A DNA stretch of 43,485 nucleotides from Lingula anatina (GCF_001039355.2 NW_019776005.1:1-43485), one strand, 5' to 3'; counted from the first letter of the stretch, positions 1 to 11,664 are shown. Program-made: numbers and translations. Notes: generated by a model from the sequence alone, not told the origin.

Positions 1-789
1 AAGTAAAAACGGTGCTTAAAATTGCTTCATAAATGCTTTTCAATAATGAACATTCTCAATGTACTGTATATTTAACATAAGATAAGCATATAACAATTAC
101 TTGAGTTTTTTTTTTTTTTTACAAACATTGCTTATTGGAGTAGGAGTCTTCTCTTGCTGTTCTACAAATTTTCAAACATTTTGAGATGATACATCCAGGG
201 TTATTTACAAGGATCCAAGATATTCTGCTTTTCCAACCAACAACAACTGGTGCTATGCTTTTGTATATGATTATTTACAAAAACATGCTTTCCCATATAC
301 ATCCCTCTTTTTGACCAAATACTTCCCATTGTCTCTTAGTAATAAAAAAACTTGGAGAGCGTACTAGGAAAACAATTAAAAATGTTTTTTCATTAAACAT
401 GTTGTCAGCAGCAACATTTACATGGACGCCTAGCATTTTTTTTTTTCAATCTTTTACTGTCATATGTTCTGAAGTCTATGTGTAGGCTTTATGAACTATG
501 AAGGCACTCAATCTGTGAAGAAAATTGAAAAAAAAATATGCCAAAACAATTAAATTTGTCATTGGGTTATGTAGTAATTGAAGTCAAATTCACCACATGG
601 GTACCTATCATTTTTAAATCTTAATATAAACATAACAATGGTACCTGTGCATGTAAAAAAAAAAAAAAACTTCAGAAATTCTATCAGAGAGAAATATCGT
701 AGGGACATTACCTTAAACATCTGAAAATAATGGGGCACCCAGCCACAGAGGAATTGTCATTTTAAAACTTTTTATCGCTATAATTTCAG
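1..789 (+). other. Intron of the kynureninase gene (3' part)
   Basis: This AT-rich stretch lies before the acceptor TTTCAG at 784-789 and holds no open coding segment that I can support. It contains T-rich and A-rich runs, for example a T run near 104-121. I read it as the last intron of the gene whose final exon follows. The upstream exons lie outside the window. Confidence 0.6.
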
Positions 790-912
790 TGTGATGAGCG
801 CAAGCCCAACGTCATTCGTATTGCTCCTGTCCATCTTTACAACTCATTTCAAGATGTCCATAAGTTTATTACATACTTGGGTCAGGCTCTCCATGCGGCT
901 CACCTGAACTAA
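790..912 (+). CDS. KYNU: Kynureninase, last coding exon (C-terminus only)
   Basis: Kynureninase is a PLP-dependent enzyme that cleaves kynurenine or 3-hydroxykynurenine to anthranilate or 3-hydroxyanthranilate plus alanine, in the cytosolic tryptophan-to-NAD pathway. Only the final 40 residues are here, starting in phase 0 after TTTCAG. The read begins CDERKPNVIRIAPVHLYNSF and ends with Leu-Asn and TAA. The pattern Cys-Asp-x-Arg-x-Pro-Asn-x-Ile-Arg-x-Ala-Pro-Val-x-Leu-Tyr-Asn-Ser-Phe is the family's C-terminal signature, around the beta-strand that closes the small domain. The PLP-lysine region would be in upstream exons, outside the window. The frame is intact with no sign of decay. It marks the left border of the amplified locus and converges tail-to-tail with the next minus-strand gene. 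Confidence 0.9.
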   Translation, partial: CDERKPNVIRIAPVHLYNSFQDVHKFITYLGQALHAAHLN

Positions 913-1649
913 TGAACAGCATTCTGGGAAGATTTTCCGAAAACTTGGGACAGGATCATCTTGTATCATAATTGGATTAATGCCCCCTATTGGGTATAAG
1001 CCATGCATAATTTGGGGTCATCTTATCCTGATTCACATTAGGATGAATTAATGGCCTCTTTTAGGTATTTAAAATGCCATAGGTTATTTATGCACAAAAT
1101 TCAATTTATATATCATTTATAATATTGATTTGACTTCTGAGTAAAGAAGAACAGATGGATGCAGAGATTGAGTAGGGAAGCATTGATTGTTGAAATATGA
1201 TAGATTGTTTTCAGGATCGGCCATTTGCATAAAATGTGTCATAGTAAAGCAGGCAGTGGGATCTACTTATATATATAAACATTATATTACCTTTTTTCTC
1301 TAATATCTATTTTTCCACATTGATTTATGAGAAATGCTTTATTTATTTGTTTATTTATTTATTGATAAAGTAATTAAAATGTATTTTTGGTAAAGTGGAG
1401 TGATGGATTGTGACCTATTTCCAAGAGAAAATAACACTTTGTTGCATGCAGAGATTATATTTTGGTCCATTTTTTAGAGATTTTTATGTCAATGTTGATC
1501 ATGAATCTAGTAACATAATGTATAATCTAAAACTATAAAGTCAGCCAAGTCTCTAATGTTATGTTTTGAAAACGGATGTAAAATGCTATGTTTTGTTTTG
1601 ATATAAAATGCGCTATATAAGTGTTCCGCTGTGTTTGTCTTCAATTTCC

Positions 1650-1655
1650 AATAAA
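1650..1655 (+). terminator. Probable polyadenylation signal of the kynureninase gene
   Basis: An AATAAA hexamer lies 738 bases after the kynureninase stop codon and is the first canonical hexamer found downstream. It implies a 3' UTR of about 0.75 kb (913 to about 1675). The interval contains no other coding signal. T-rich sequence follows within 40 bases. Confidence 0.5.
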
Positions 1656-1675
1656 ACCATTTTCAACAACCCCTT

Positions 1676-2344
1676 TTTCAGGATATAAATGAAAAAGTGG
1701 GATATTTTTAACGTGGTTTTTCTGATATTCAAATAGTAGACAGAATGTTTAAGTATAGGGAGAGTATGAAGTGATGTTAATATTAAACTTAAATTTAAAG
1801 CCGCAGTACACTGTAATGATTGGCCGTTTATGGTCATCCTGGCCCTACACGTGCTCGGAGGGGCAAGTTGTTGTATGTACCTCATGTTTGAGAAAGTACT
1901 ACATGTAAACGTGAAAGGCAAAACAGAGTAAATTGGAGAAAAAGCCTTTACTGTTCATCATTCGCCGCATGAACTCCCCACACCAGAATTTTCACGTGCC
2001 AATTGCAGAAAATTACTAGAAATTGCTTATGTTACTTATTGCATAAAAATTACTTTTTTTAAAGTAAAAGTTACTTAAAATTGATAACTAACGCACCATT
2101 TACTTGTTTTAAGGAAGGTGCCTGAAAATTGTAATATTGTACAGACACTGTATGAATCAAATGGTAGGCTAGGCTGATAAATCCTCGGTTTTTTGTCGCC
2201 CGCGGCGTGTTATATTACACTGTTGTGTAAATTTAGGTCAAATACCAGAATATTTGAATTAGAAAATCAGATTATTATAGGTTAAACTCAAAAAGTAAGA
2301 TCCTTTTTTAAAATCTAGAGAAAAGATCCGAAATCGTCATAGTT
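1676..2344. other. Intergenic spacer; left edge of unit 1 near 2170
   Basis: No gene is supported here. From about 2170 onward the sequence resembles 9725-9900 and 18890-19015 (shared stretches around a GGTGTGTTATATTAC-like core and a following AAAAAGTAA block). These positions lie just after the 3' end of each minus-strand copy, so about 2170 is taken as the left edge of the tandem unit. Confidence 0.5.
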
Positions 2345-3853
2345 CTAATCAGTGTTGTGGTGTGAGGACATGAAGATATTACACCCACACAACCAAAACT
2401 GGCGAGTGCCGTGGTCCTCGTGGCTCTTGTGGCGTCTCAGCCTGTCTGATAACTGGGCAATTTTCTGCGTCAGGGTAAGATTCGTCCGGCGGAGGACCTC
2501 GTTTTCTCTCATCACATCCCCTATTTAAAATAAAGAAATTCATCTTTATCTGCATACCAAAAAAAAAAGTGATAAAGAGTTTTTTTTAATGTTCTAACTG
2601 CAGTCTCTGATTTTACCCACCAGTCACAACCAGGTTATTTATTTATTTAAATGTTACCACTTACAGGAGGAAAAGGCTAAAAGTGCATAGAATCGTTCAC
2701 ATAAAGTAATAGCGTCTTCTGCGTGCTGAAACCCATGCGTATTTCGGACTTGAAAAAACGAGACTTATTAATGTACTTTGTCTCTTTAACTCCTTGAATA
2801 AGTCATGATCAAGACCAGCCCACGGAGATTAAAATATATCACAATCATAAGATAAAGCCCTTACCTGTCTGGTCTGTCATAACGCGGGAAGTAATGGAGA
2901 GCGTAACAGGCTAATTAAAGAATACTGCAATATTATGAATTCTTTCGTGCTTGGGTGAGACATTGAACAGTAGTCAAATATAAAAAACCACGTAAAAAAA
3001 AGAATATAAAAGAAGAGCGTTACCTGTTCTGCCTGTTTGGTTTGTCACCACTGCGTGGAGGTCAATAGTGGCGCCCTCTGCTGGAGGATCTGTAAACAAG
3101 AGGCAAAACTTCACTACACCAATGTTAACTTATTTCAATAAAACTAGTCCGTATGTGTATGTTGAGTTTCTTTTAGCTGGAGTTTTATAGGAATCCGCTC
3201 TCATCGAGCAAAACACTTCAATTATGCATTATAAGACTATCTTGCAATCACTAATGAAAGTGCCCGGTCCATATAAATTTGCCCCTTTACCACGTTCCTG
3301 GATCCCCGTCCACTCCCTCAACCCCGATATTCATATTGCTACGAGTACATTGTACCAGGATTTAATCTCAAGTATGCCGCTACTCACTTTATTTCATTTA
3401 ATACCTGTGGGAGATTTAATTCACAGCACAATGAGAAATTTCCCCCTCCCCTCAACCCCACCCCGCACAAAATACAAACTGGACCTTACCGTCAGACTCG
3501 TCAGACACTTGCTGTGGCACGGTGCAGTGGTCATCATGGGATCCTGTAATAACAAGAATACGGGTGAGAAGACAATATAACTATAATAAAGTAAACTAAA
3601 CTATAATAACTAAACATTCATTAACATTTAGAACATTTTTCAAATCCTTCGGAGTCACATGTGGGTCTATAGTTGGGCATGATGTCGCCCCACTGCGCAA
3701 CGGATTGATTACTAATTAACTGTTCAAACCTTAAAATCCTGCAAAAGATTAAATTCCTTATTATTATCATTGTTCTATCTAAAAACTCATTGTCATAGGT
3801 TGCTTCACAGTCAAACTTAAACGCTTACCACGAGTAGGCCTATTCTGTGCCAT
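2345..3853 (-). CDS. Small modular coiled-coil protein, copy A (unit 1)
   Basis: I do not recognise this family. Four minus-strand exons join in frame to 106 residues: exon 1 3829-3853 (MAQNRPTR, phase 1 end), exon 2 3490-3543 (SHDDHCTVPQQVSDESD), exon 3 3024-3089 (starts DPPAEGATIDLHAVV) and terminal exon 2345-2520. Every junction has GT/AG and phase 1. The last exon starts DVMRENEVLRRTNLTL, a short heptad-like coiled coil. It then has a His/Lys/Asp/Arg-rich stretch and a tail with WLCGCNIFMSS before TAG. No signal peptide or membrane segment is seen. Exon 4, present in copies B and C, is broken here. Skipping it keeps the frame because all internal exons are phase 1 at both ends. The start was chosen because the same short ATG exon precedes a GTAAG donor in all three units. 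Function is unknown; it lies head-to-head with the B-box/CCDC106-like gene. Confidence 0.7.
2865..2880 (-). pseudogene. Remnant of exon 4 of small gene copy A
   Basis: Only the last 16 bases of exon 4 (ATGACAGACCAGACAG) and its GTAAG donor remain. The upstream part and the acceptor found in copy B (10479-10541) and copy C (19734-19796) are deleted. The flanking intron matches resume on both sides, so this looks like a small internal deletion and not a different exon. Confidence 0.6.
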
Positions 3854-4783
3854 CTCAGATGTTATTCCAACTGAACAGTTGAAGTACACAAAGTGTTATG
3901 ATACCTTAACGCAGTACAACTGATATATATTCTTGCATTTGGTTATTACATGTAGGGACTACCGAGCCGTTCACGAACAAATAACGATCATACATGATAG
4001 GGGCCTATACATTTTCATTTAGCAAAAGATGTCACGTGGTATGTACCTGGTAGTCTATAAAGATTTTTGGGTCATTTGAGAGCAATCTTCTTGTAAGACA
4101 TTGAATTGAAGACTTGAATCACGGCTGAATCACATGGATTAAATGTTCAAATTTTAGCTATAGAAAAAAAAAACATTTCTGTATGATAAACACCGCCAAG
4201 TATCATAACGGCATCGCCATTTCACCGGTTCAGTCATAGCAAGGGATTTATCGTGGTATGTAAGATGGTTGGGTCATTTAAGAGCAATCTCGTTGTAGAT
4301 ATAAGATTGATGACTTGAATCACTTGTTTGATAATTGTGTTTTGGAGGGGGTTAAATTGGTATATTTTAACAACAGACGTCTCAGTGTGTCGGGGTCGAG
4401 TTTGATTATTTGATTATAATGCGGGGATTTTCTTTCTCTATTTTTAGCAGCATCACCTGACTGGCATAGCAGGCACAGTTCCCAATCTACAGGGAGTTAC
4501 AGAGACACACAGGGTCCATTGTCCAGAATAAGTCCTCTGGAATCAGCTAAACCACAGGGGTTAATTGTTCAAATTATAGCTGTAGAGAAAAAAACATTTT
4601 GCAGTGGGGATTTCCACATCTATTTTTAGTAACGTGACGTCACTTGCAGCCTTTTTGTTGTTCAGAGGACACTGAAATCACAAGGAAAAGAAAAACGACT
4701 GCACTGTCCTTGTACACAGCGTTATAGTGTATAATTCAACTATTTGATATAGAACTATTATCACAGCCTACTAACGCTGTGTT
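3854..4783. promoter_or_regulatory. Divergent intergenic region of unit 1
   Basis: This 930-base region separates the ATG of minus gene A from the ATG of plus gene 1. It contains the conserved kappaB/MEF2/CRE block near the plus gene. A second, weaker version of that block lies at about 4420-4450: GGGGATTTTC followed by CTATTTTTAG. There is also an internal duplication: a segment with GGGTCATTT and GAGCAATCT is present at about 4067-4100 and 4268-4300. A second segment with TTCAAATT and TAGCT followed by AGA-rich and A-rich sequence is present at about 4145-4175 and 4567-4600. No open reading frame of note was found. Confidence 0.55.
4606..4642 (+). promoter_or_regulatory. Composite kappaB-like / MEF2-like / CRE-like block, unit 1
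   Basis: GGGGATTTCC at 4606-4615 fits the Rel/NF-kappaB consensus GGGRNNYYCC. CTATTTTTAG just after it fits the MEF2 consensus. The palindrome TGACGTCA at 4635-4642 is a perfect CRE (ATF/CREB). The block sits about 140 bases before the ATG of the plus gene. It is retained in units 2 and 3 with identical 29-base spacing between the starts of the first and last motifs. This is motif matching only; binding is inferred. Confidence 0.5.
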
Positions 4784-5264
4784 ATGGCTGAGAGACGAGG
4801 CAATTTGCCGACTGGGGTAGGCCAGCATATGTTTGGAGATATTACAGACACGTATGGCGTTCAGGATACGAGGCAAATGCCAAACCCACCAGCTCTATTA
4901 GACGGATCTTCTAGTGGAAACTATTTTATAGGCCTACCAGCTTCACCAGTTCCTACTAATTTCATGCAGATATCATCCCCCGTTGGATCATTAGAGGGGC
5001 GCTTGGCCACTGCACCATTTCGGATGCCGTTGAATGACTCTGCAAACATCGGCCATGCTTCAGGAGGATTTGTGCCCCCAGTAGTAACACCACAGAGGAC
5101 ATACCCACAGCATACAGTGGGGATCAGTCATCCACCTACGTCGTTATTTACCGGGGGTGTGTGTAGCACGGGCGCACCTGTAATAGCGCCGTTCTCACCT
5201 GTGTCTGGGTCATTACAGAGCACCTCACAGTTGACAGAAAGGTAAATATAAACAATGAATTCAT

Positions 5265-5319
<55 letters not shown>

Positions 5320-8211
5320 ACCTTTATCGTGCGATGCGGCTTACAAAATCAGTTTGCATCCTATATTTGTATTTTGTGCTAGATAAACACAAGTGTAGAG
5401 CATTTCATGAGATCCAAGTCTTCAAATAGCAAGTGACACGGTGTGTATACAATGTTACAAAGGGTTAGGTATCTTGAGTTGTAAGATATCAATGAATTAA
5501 ACTGACCAAATTTAAAAAAAGAGCCAATATATGAATTTAAAAAAGGTGACAATTAAGAAAATAGTTCTTTGATATTTGATCCGCTAGGGCAATAATGAAA
5601 AATATTTTTAATGATTTTGAAGTCTGAGTGAAGTTACATGTTAGAATAATGCGAAATATCGTATTTTAGCGGCTACATGCGATAAATGTAAATAAATTGT
5701 ATTAGAAAATCGTTTTTTTTCTATTAGTGGGACACAAACGGAGTCGAATAACAGTTTACAAGAACAAGAGGTAGAGGTTTTTTTCTATTCCTAACGACTT
5801 TTTAACAAAAAACAATGCTCTATTAACACAGTATTAAGATTATAATTTTTAATAACGATTCTTTACTCTTGTTTCATTCTTGTCCACATGCCTGCTTGAA
5901 AACGAAGGACCATAAAATGCATTTCTAAAATTAACGCTATGCACAATGAAGTAATTGTCTTAATTTACTTTTTGATTATTTTCAGGAACAAGGCAGAACT
6001 ACTGATCCCAGCTATGATCCCACTGTACATGATTCTAAGGCATCATCTGACAGTAGTGATAAGGTATTATAATTTGAAACGTTACTACAGGTAGTAAGGA
6101 TAGTTCTTACACAATAAGAATTATTTTACAGTCATTATATGCATTTTGTTTGATATGTAAAGAGTTTAAATATACGTGTTTGTTTATATTAATGCTCGTT
6201 TTACTCTCTCTTAAATGACAAATATCTACATTCTTGAAAAAATAATCCATACGACAGAATTAACACCTAGCACATGCTGAGTGTGGAGCTGAGGTAATTT
6301 ATATTTAAATAATTTCTTTAGGATGAAGACGCAATGAGTGACCACAGCCAGGACTCTACAGACGATGACTCTGGTGCGTCAACTGACAGCAGTTGGAATG
6401 AAAAGTGTGACAGCTGGGGCTGTTATAAGAAAGCGAATGTCGTCTGTCTAGAATGCTGCGTAAGAAATGCACATAAGTTCTGTCGTAAACATAGTAAATA
6501 TCACCACCCTGGTAAACTGGCGGATATTCACCACAGGATAACACTGAGATCACAGGTCACGTCACAACGTGTGTCTTATACACAGGATGACGGTGATCAT
6601 AACCCTTCACATAAGTTTTCTAACAGGAGATATGTGTGTGTTGGGATAAAGTACATTGAGAACTGTGAGGGAGAAGCCACGGTAGCATGTTTGGACTGCG
6701 GAACATATGAGTTAATATTAAGATGTTCCACCTGTGACATATCTGATCACACAGGCAGTAATGCAAACCACGGCAGAATACGTTTCCACCCTGTCAGCAC
6801 AGACGACGTACGGGAAGGGAGTACATGTAGTACAGCGGCTGGGAGCGATGGTGATGGTGAACGTGGCGACTCTACGTCAAGGATGGAGGAGGATGGTGGG
6901 GAGAGATACGGTAAATGTTGGGTGTGCCGTGATGAAGCAGTGGAAGCATGCTTGGACTGTGATATCGATGTTTGTGACGTATTGTGTTCCGACTGTGATA
7001 TAAAAAGACACACCAAAAAGCTTACAGCAACTCACTGTAGGATACCCGTAGAACGATTTAAACCACTGAAACATGGACAGAAGGATGTAGAAATTCTGAC
7101 AGAGACATTTGATGTTCTTTATGACAAATTTTATGTGTGTAGAAATCCAAGTGAAAAATACAATATATGTGAGGGAAAAGCAACGTATGCCGTCTTAGAA
7201 AAAAGGTGGGGTGAAGAGTTTCTTAGTTTGATGTGTAATTACTGTTACAAACAGAGAGTAAAACACCTGGAAGACAGCGGTAGGCGCTACAGAGTCGTAA
7301 TGCTGCACTACCAGGACAGTGTACTCAATGTGGAACATGAAAACATTTCCCTGCAGCAGGACAGTGATGAAACCAGCCTGGAAAACATCACCGACGAAAC
7401 AACGCCACAAATCGCTATGGAACATCAAATCAAGACCACAGATACTCGGAGAAATACAGACGAAACAAAGCAAAGTGACGTGATTGACCAGAGTAGTGAT
7501 AACAGTATCGTAAGAGCAGACCGCGGTACAACGACTGGCCAGGATAGTGACGATAGTGTCGTGAGAGAAAACCTCGATACGACGACACAAGTTTCTTCAC
7601 AGCATGAAAGTAGCACCGTCGCCCCAGGAAACCACGAGGAAATAGCTCGAAATTCCAGTGATGACGCTGATTCTGACCACGTGGAAGGCTCACACTATAA
7701 ATGCGACAGATGTGACAGGCCAGCACATTCAGTTTGCATGGATTGTGACAGAAATGACCACCGACTGTGTCGACAATGCTTTAAGACTAAACATAAAACT
7801 CCAGCTGGCAGAAGACATTTAATACTCAAAATACCATATGAACCTACTCCTACGAGGACGAAGCCAGTTACACTTAGAAATCTTAGTTTAGTACATGATC
7901 GCTACCTGAAGGTATTTGAATATACAAGAAAACAAAAATCTGTTAGCCTCACCGACGCCCTTAAGGCTACGGGAATCAAACGCCAGACCTTAATAGATAG
8001 ACACGGCATCGCAGAATTACGTTTAGTAGATAGACAAAATTATAACGACTTGGAAAAGAAAGCGAAAGAATTGTTCTTTGGGTCTAAATTCACTGTGAAA
8101 GACTTAGAGCTGAAATGTCGGGAAGAACTTCAGAAAAGGAGTCCAGAAGTTCTTAAAATGAAAACGGAAGGAAAACTTTTACCTTTTGATATTCATGCAT
8201 ATAAAACATAG
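4784..8211 (+). CDS. Multi-B-box-like zinc finger protein with CCDC106-like C-terminus, copy 1
   Basis: Four exons join in frame to about 822 residues: 4784-5241, 5728-5770, 5986-6063 and 6322-8211. Junction phases are 2, 0, 0, all with GT/AG. Residues 1-197 are Pro/Ser/Gly/Thr-rich and probably disordered. Then come five Cys/His modules of B-box type, at about residues 222-265, 299-349, 392-432, 466-509 (degenerate) and 654-692. The clearest, module 3, has CWVC, CLDC, CSDC and a following His. An acidic Ser/Asp/Thr linker lies at about 535-650. Residues 715-818 resemble the CCDC106 domain: RYxKVxEYxRKxKS, an Arg-x-Thr-Leu-Ile core, IAEL, and a C-terminal GKLLPF. There is no RING, signal peptide or membrane segment. 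B-boxes usually mediate protein assembly; CCDC106 is a nuclear p53-interacting protein in mammals. A nuclear adaptor or regulator is therefore possible but unproven. This is the only copy with a fully open frame. Confidence 0.8.
5272..5315 (+). repeat. (CT)n microsatellite in intron 1 of plus gene 1
   Basis: About 21 uninterrupted CT dinucleotides lie 30 bases after the exon 1 donor. The corresponding intron of copy 2 lacks it. Confidence 0.95.
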
Positions 8212-8411
8212 TGAATTAACGCCTGGCATTGATGAGATAAGGAATTAGTTTTAATGGCCTTTTATATAAACGTGATTGTGTATTTGTGTTAAGAGAATGT
8301 AATACATGTATGTTCATTGAAGGTTTAACTATTTTGATAGTCTTCCAAATTACCTTTGTTGATCCATCCTCCATTTTTGACCGTCCTCCGACAGAAAAAT
8401 CAGACACCCAT

Positions 8412-8606
8412 CAGTGGCGGATTTAGAGCCCCCCCCGCCCCCCCCCCTTCGTCTTCTGGAATTTTGACTAGCTGAATAGTTCTAAACCGCACCGTTTGCC
8501 CTCTAAAAAATCAACAATTTCCGTGGCCCTTCATCGGGCCCTGAACACCACGCAGAGTGTGGGTATCCGCGGACTCCCCCTTCCAATACTCCTGGATCCG
8601 CCCCTG
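8412..8606. mobile_element. Non-autonomous hAT-like element (MITE), first copy
   Basis: The element starts CAGTGGCGGATTTAG and ends CTGGATCCGCCCCTG, so the ends are near-matching inverted repeats of a type common to hAT elements. CCCAT flanks both sides, which may be part of a decayed 8-base target duplication. The inside is non-coding and C-rich at the left. A second copy sits at the homologous place at 17835-18052, so insertion preceded the duplication. Confidence 0.6.
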
Positions 8607-9478
8607 CCCATCAATGCAAACTTGTAAATCTGACCGTCTGCCGTAAGACCCAGAATACGGCCTTAATGCGCCGACCCCCACTGTAGTTTCAACAGATGAA
8701 GGAAAGTTCATTATGATTTACATTTGTATTTCCACCTAAGCCTTTTTATCAAAAACTTTTTGTAAATGGTTTCAAGTGTTTCAGAAAAAAACGCCATTCC
8801 CTTGGTGAAATGCACCAATCTGTATGTACATATAGGTTGGGGGGGGGGGTATTAAATAACCAAATTGTATTTTGGTGTTTATATTGAAGTTATATGATTA
8901 GTGCCTAGTGTCTTGTTTCATTAATTTTTTATGTATGTTTGAAGAAATAAATAATCAAATTGTGTGTAATTTGGTGTTTTTATTGAATTTATAATAACGA
9001 GCGTCTAGTGTTGTGCATCATTTATTTGTTATATATGTTTGAAGAAATAAGATACGTAACGTAATATCACAAGGCGCGAAGTATGGAAAAATTGGAGTCT
9101 GAAATCAATTTTCAGCTGCAATTGTAGAAAATATCAAGCCATTTAAGTCGCGTTTCACATTCCTAAATAAAGTAAAAGGCGGTCACCAACCTTTTTTTAT
9201 TACGTCTTAAAAGTTATACAAAAAGACTACAGTAGAAATCTAAGCCAACTGCAAGGTATTCTAAATTTCTAAAACTAGAATATTGTCTTAATTATCGTCA
9301 TGATTTTCACTGAAAACAAAGATCGATACTGACATCTACCATACGCACAACTTTCAGCGTTTGAATTCACCGCTTTTATCCTGTCCGTTACCCTTGAAGG
9401 CATTTGTGCAAGCGTAGGCCGTCGGGTGTTTTGCATCAGACCGTTCCCCCATAACAGAGAAACCGGTACAGGTGTACC

Positions 9479-9725
9479 ATGAAAATCTGACTGTGGGAGT
9501 CAGATTTTCATTATGAAATTTTGACTGTGGGAGTCAGATTTTCATGTTACCGGCTCAAATTTGATTAGTGCAGGTTAGTCCCATCTTCGTCATTCTAATC
9601 CTAACCTGTATGAATCAAACGAAGGGCGGACTCTCTGTCAAAGTTTCATGGGGGGAGTCGGTTTTTCATTATGAAATTTTGTCTGGGAGACTCAGATGTT
9701 CATGGGAGTCAGATTTTCATGTTAC
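9479..9725. repeat. Cluster of hairpin-forming repeats
   Basis: A perfect inverted repeat with 14-base arms at 9479-9492 (ATGAAAATCTGACT) and 9498-9511 and a 5-base loop starts the cluster. A diverged second copy follows at 9514-9545, and further partial copies of the GGGAGTCAGATTTTCAT arm lie at about 9654-9722. Unit 1 has no counterpart at its left edge. It lies at the border of units 1 and 2. Confidence 0.7.
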
Positions 9726-9909
9726 AGAGGGACCCTCGATTTCTTGTCACCAGCGGTGTGTTATATTACATTTTTTTTACTATTGTCAAAGGTCAAATTT
9801 AGAACAACTACCAGAATACTTTTCATTTAAAAATCCGATTATTTCAGGTTACACTTAAAAAGTAAAATCTTCTTTATATCAAAATAAAGTATTCGAAATC
9901 GTCATTGTT

Positions 9910-10201
9910 TTAATCTGCGTTGTGTTGTGAGAACATGAAGATGTTACACCCACACAACCAATACTGCCGAGTGCTGTGGTCCTCGTGGCTTGCTTGGCTT
10001 CTCGGCCCTTCACGTAACTCGGCAACTGTCTGATTCAGGGCAAGATTCTCCCGGCGGAGGACCTCGTTTTGTCTCATCACATCCCCTATTTAAAATAAAG
10101 AAGTTCATCTTTATCTTAAAAAAGTTATAAAGAGTTTTTTTAATGTTCTAACAGCTCTCTCTGATTTTGCCCACCAGTCACAACCAGGTTATTTATTAAT
10201 T

Positions 10202-10247
<46 letters not shown>

Positions 10248-11664
10248 ATGTTACCACTTATAGGAGGAAAGGCAAAAACGTGCATAGAATCGTACACATA
10301 AGGTAATAGCGTCTTTTGCGAGTCACGTTAGTCTCTGACACCCATGCGTATCTCGGGCACTTGTTTAGGCTTGAAAATACGGGACTAATTAAAAAACTTT
10401 GTGTCTTTACCCCCTGTCAAAGGTCAACACCAGCCCACGGAGGTTAAAACTATCACAATCATAAGATAAAGCCCTTACCTGTCTGGTCTGTCATCACACC
10501 GGCGTTTTGAAGATCAACAGTGGCGTCCCCTACTCTAGGACCTGGAAGTAATCAATGGAGAAGCTTAGGGCATAACTCTGAATTCTTTTGTGCTTGGTTG
10601 ACATCTTGATCAGTTGACAAATGTAAAAACCAGCTAAAAATGCATATAAATAAAGAGCGTTACCTGTTCTTGCTGTTTGATTTGTCGCTATCCCAGTGGC
10701 GTGGAGGTCAATACCTGCAGCAGGATCTATAAACAATAGACACCCTTTTACTACACCGACACCGACACTGAGAAACCTAGTCTTTAAGGATATGCTGACG
10801 ACACATTCCTCAATATATTTAGAGATTTTAATAGATTAAAAGAGATCTTAAAAGATTTATACGAGTCCACATTAATTGAGCAAAGCTGTACATTTTTTAT
10901 TTAGGCCTATATATAAGGTTATCGGCATCAAAACTAATTTAAGTACCTTTACCCCCAATCCCGTACATTCCCTTAACCCTAATATATATTGCTGCGAAAA
11001 CTTTGTACCATGCTCTTATCTCAAGTGTGCCGTGCCCGAGTCCCGATCATTTCACGGTGTTGAAGTGGCGTTTACTTTTAGGCCTACATCACAGGTGGGG
11101 AATACCCCAATACATTGTCGTACGAAAAGAAGTGCTCGATGTCAGCACATGCATAACTGCTCATTCACAGTAACCTTGGGCATAATTTAACGAATTTTGT
11201 CCTTGCACTAATTTAACTCTAAATCACAACACGATGGGAAACTTACCCCCCCCCCCTCCTCAACCCCCTCCCCTCATGATCAACCCCCTCCCCTCAACCC
11301 CACCCCTCACAGAATACAAACTGGACCTTACCATCAGACTCGTTAGACACCTGCTGTGGCACGGTGCAATGGTCATCATGGGATCCTGTAATTTCAAGAA
11401 TACAAGTGAGAAGACAATATTACCACAATTAATAAACATCCATTATTATTTGGTAAAATTTTTAAAATTTTCGGACACACATGTGGGTCTAGTTGGGCAA
11501 GACGTCGCTGCACTGCGCCATGGATTGATTACTTATTAACTGCTTAAACCTAAATATCCTACAAATGATTAAATTCCTTATTATTATATCTAAAAAGTTA
11601 TTGTCATAGATTGCTGGTAATTCAAATTTAAACGCTTACCTTGTGTAGGGCTATTTTGTGCCAT
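9910..11664 (-). CDS. Small modular coiled-coil protein, copy B (unit 2)
   Basis: Five minus-strand exons join in frame to 126 residues: 11640-11664 (MAQNSPTQ), 11332-11385 (SHDDHCTVPQQVSNESD), 10664-10726 (DPAAGIDLHATGIATNQTAR), 10479-10541 (PRVGDATVDLQNAGVMTDQT after the split Gly codon) and 9910-10085 (coiled coil and WLCGCNIFMFS tail, TAA). All junctions are GT/AG in phase 1. Exons 3 and 4 look like duplicates of each other, both with an Ala/Gly-rich start and a Thr-Asn/Asp-Gln end. This is the fullest ordinary form of the family. It is head-to-head with plus gene copy 2, 1.68 kb away, and has a TATA-like box about 75-80 bases before the ATG. Function is unknown. Confidence 0.75.
10204..10246. 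repeat. (TTTA)n microsatellite
   Basis: About ten ATTT/TTTA tetranucleotides lie in the intron before the last exon of copy B. The same intron position has short or long versions in copies A (near 2635-2652) and C (19431-19479). Confidence 0.9.

Larger units (their letters stand above)
8212..9909. other. Convergent intergenic region between units 1 and 2 (type-A tail)
   Basis: No gene is supported. The region starts with the 3' UTR of plus gene 1; AATAAA occurs at 8946-8951. It contains a hAT-like element at 8412-8606, a G run near 8839 and a hairpin cluster at 9479-9725. Nearly all of 8212-9330 is paralleled at 17637-18900 downstream of the partial exon in unit 2, so this tail was duplicated with the unit. 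Confidence 0.6.

Noticed and set aside
1613-1921. Minus-strand open frame over the kynureninase 3' UTR
   Set aside because: Overlaps the poly-A signal region, AT-driven composition, no recognisable domain.
3224-3580. Plus-strand open frame of 118 codons
   Set aside because: It is antisense to exon 2 of small gene A. The equivalent plus frames in units 2 and 3 are not conserved as proteins, whereas the minus exon is.
7195-7590. Minus-strand open frames opposite the plus-gene last exon (also 15987-16229 and 35975-36277)
   Set aside because: Shadow frames of a Ser/Asp/Thr-rich coding exon; similarity among copies follows from the plus-strand homology.
9568-9858. Plus-strand open frame of 96 codons
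   Set aside because: Made of the hairpin repeats and intergenic sequence; not conserved in the other unit borders.
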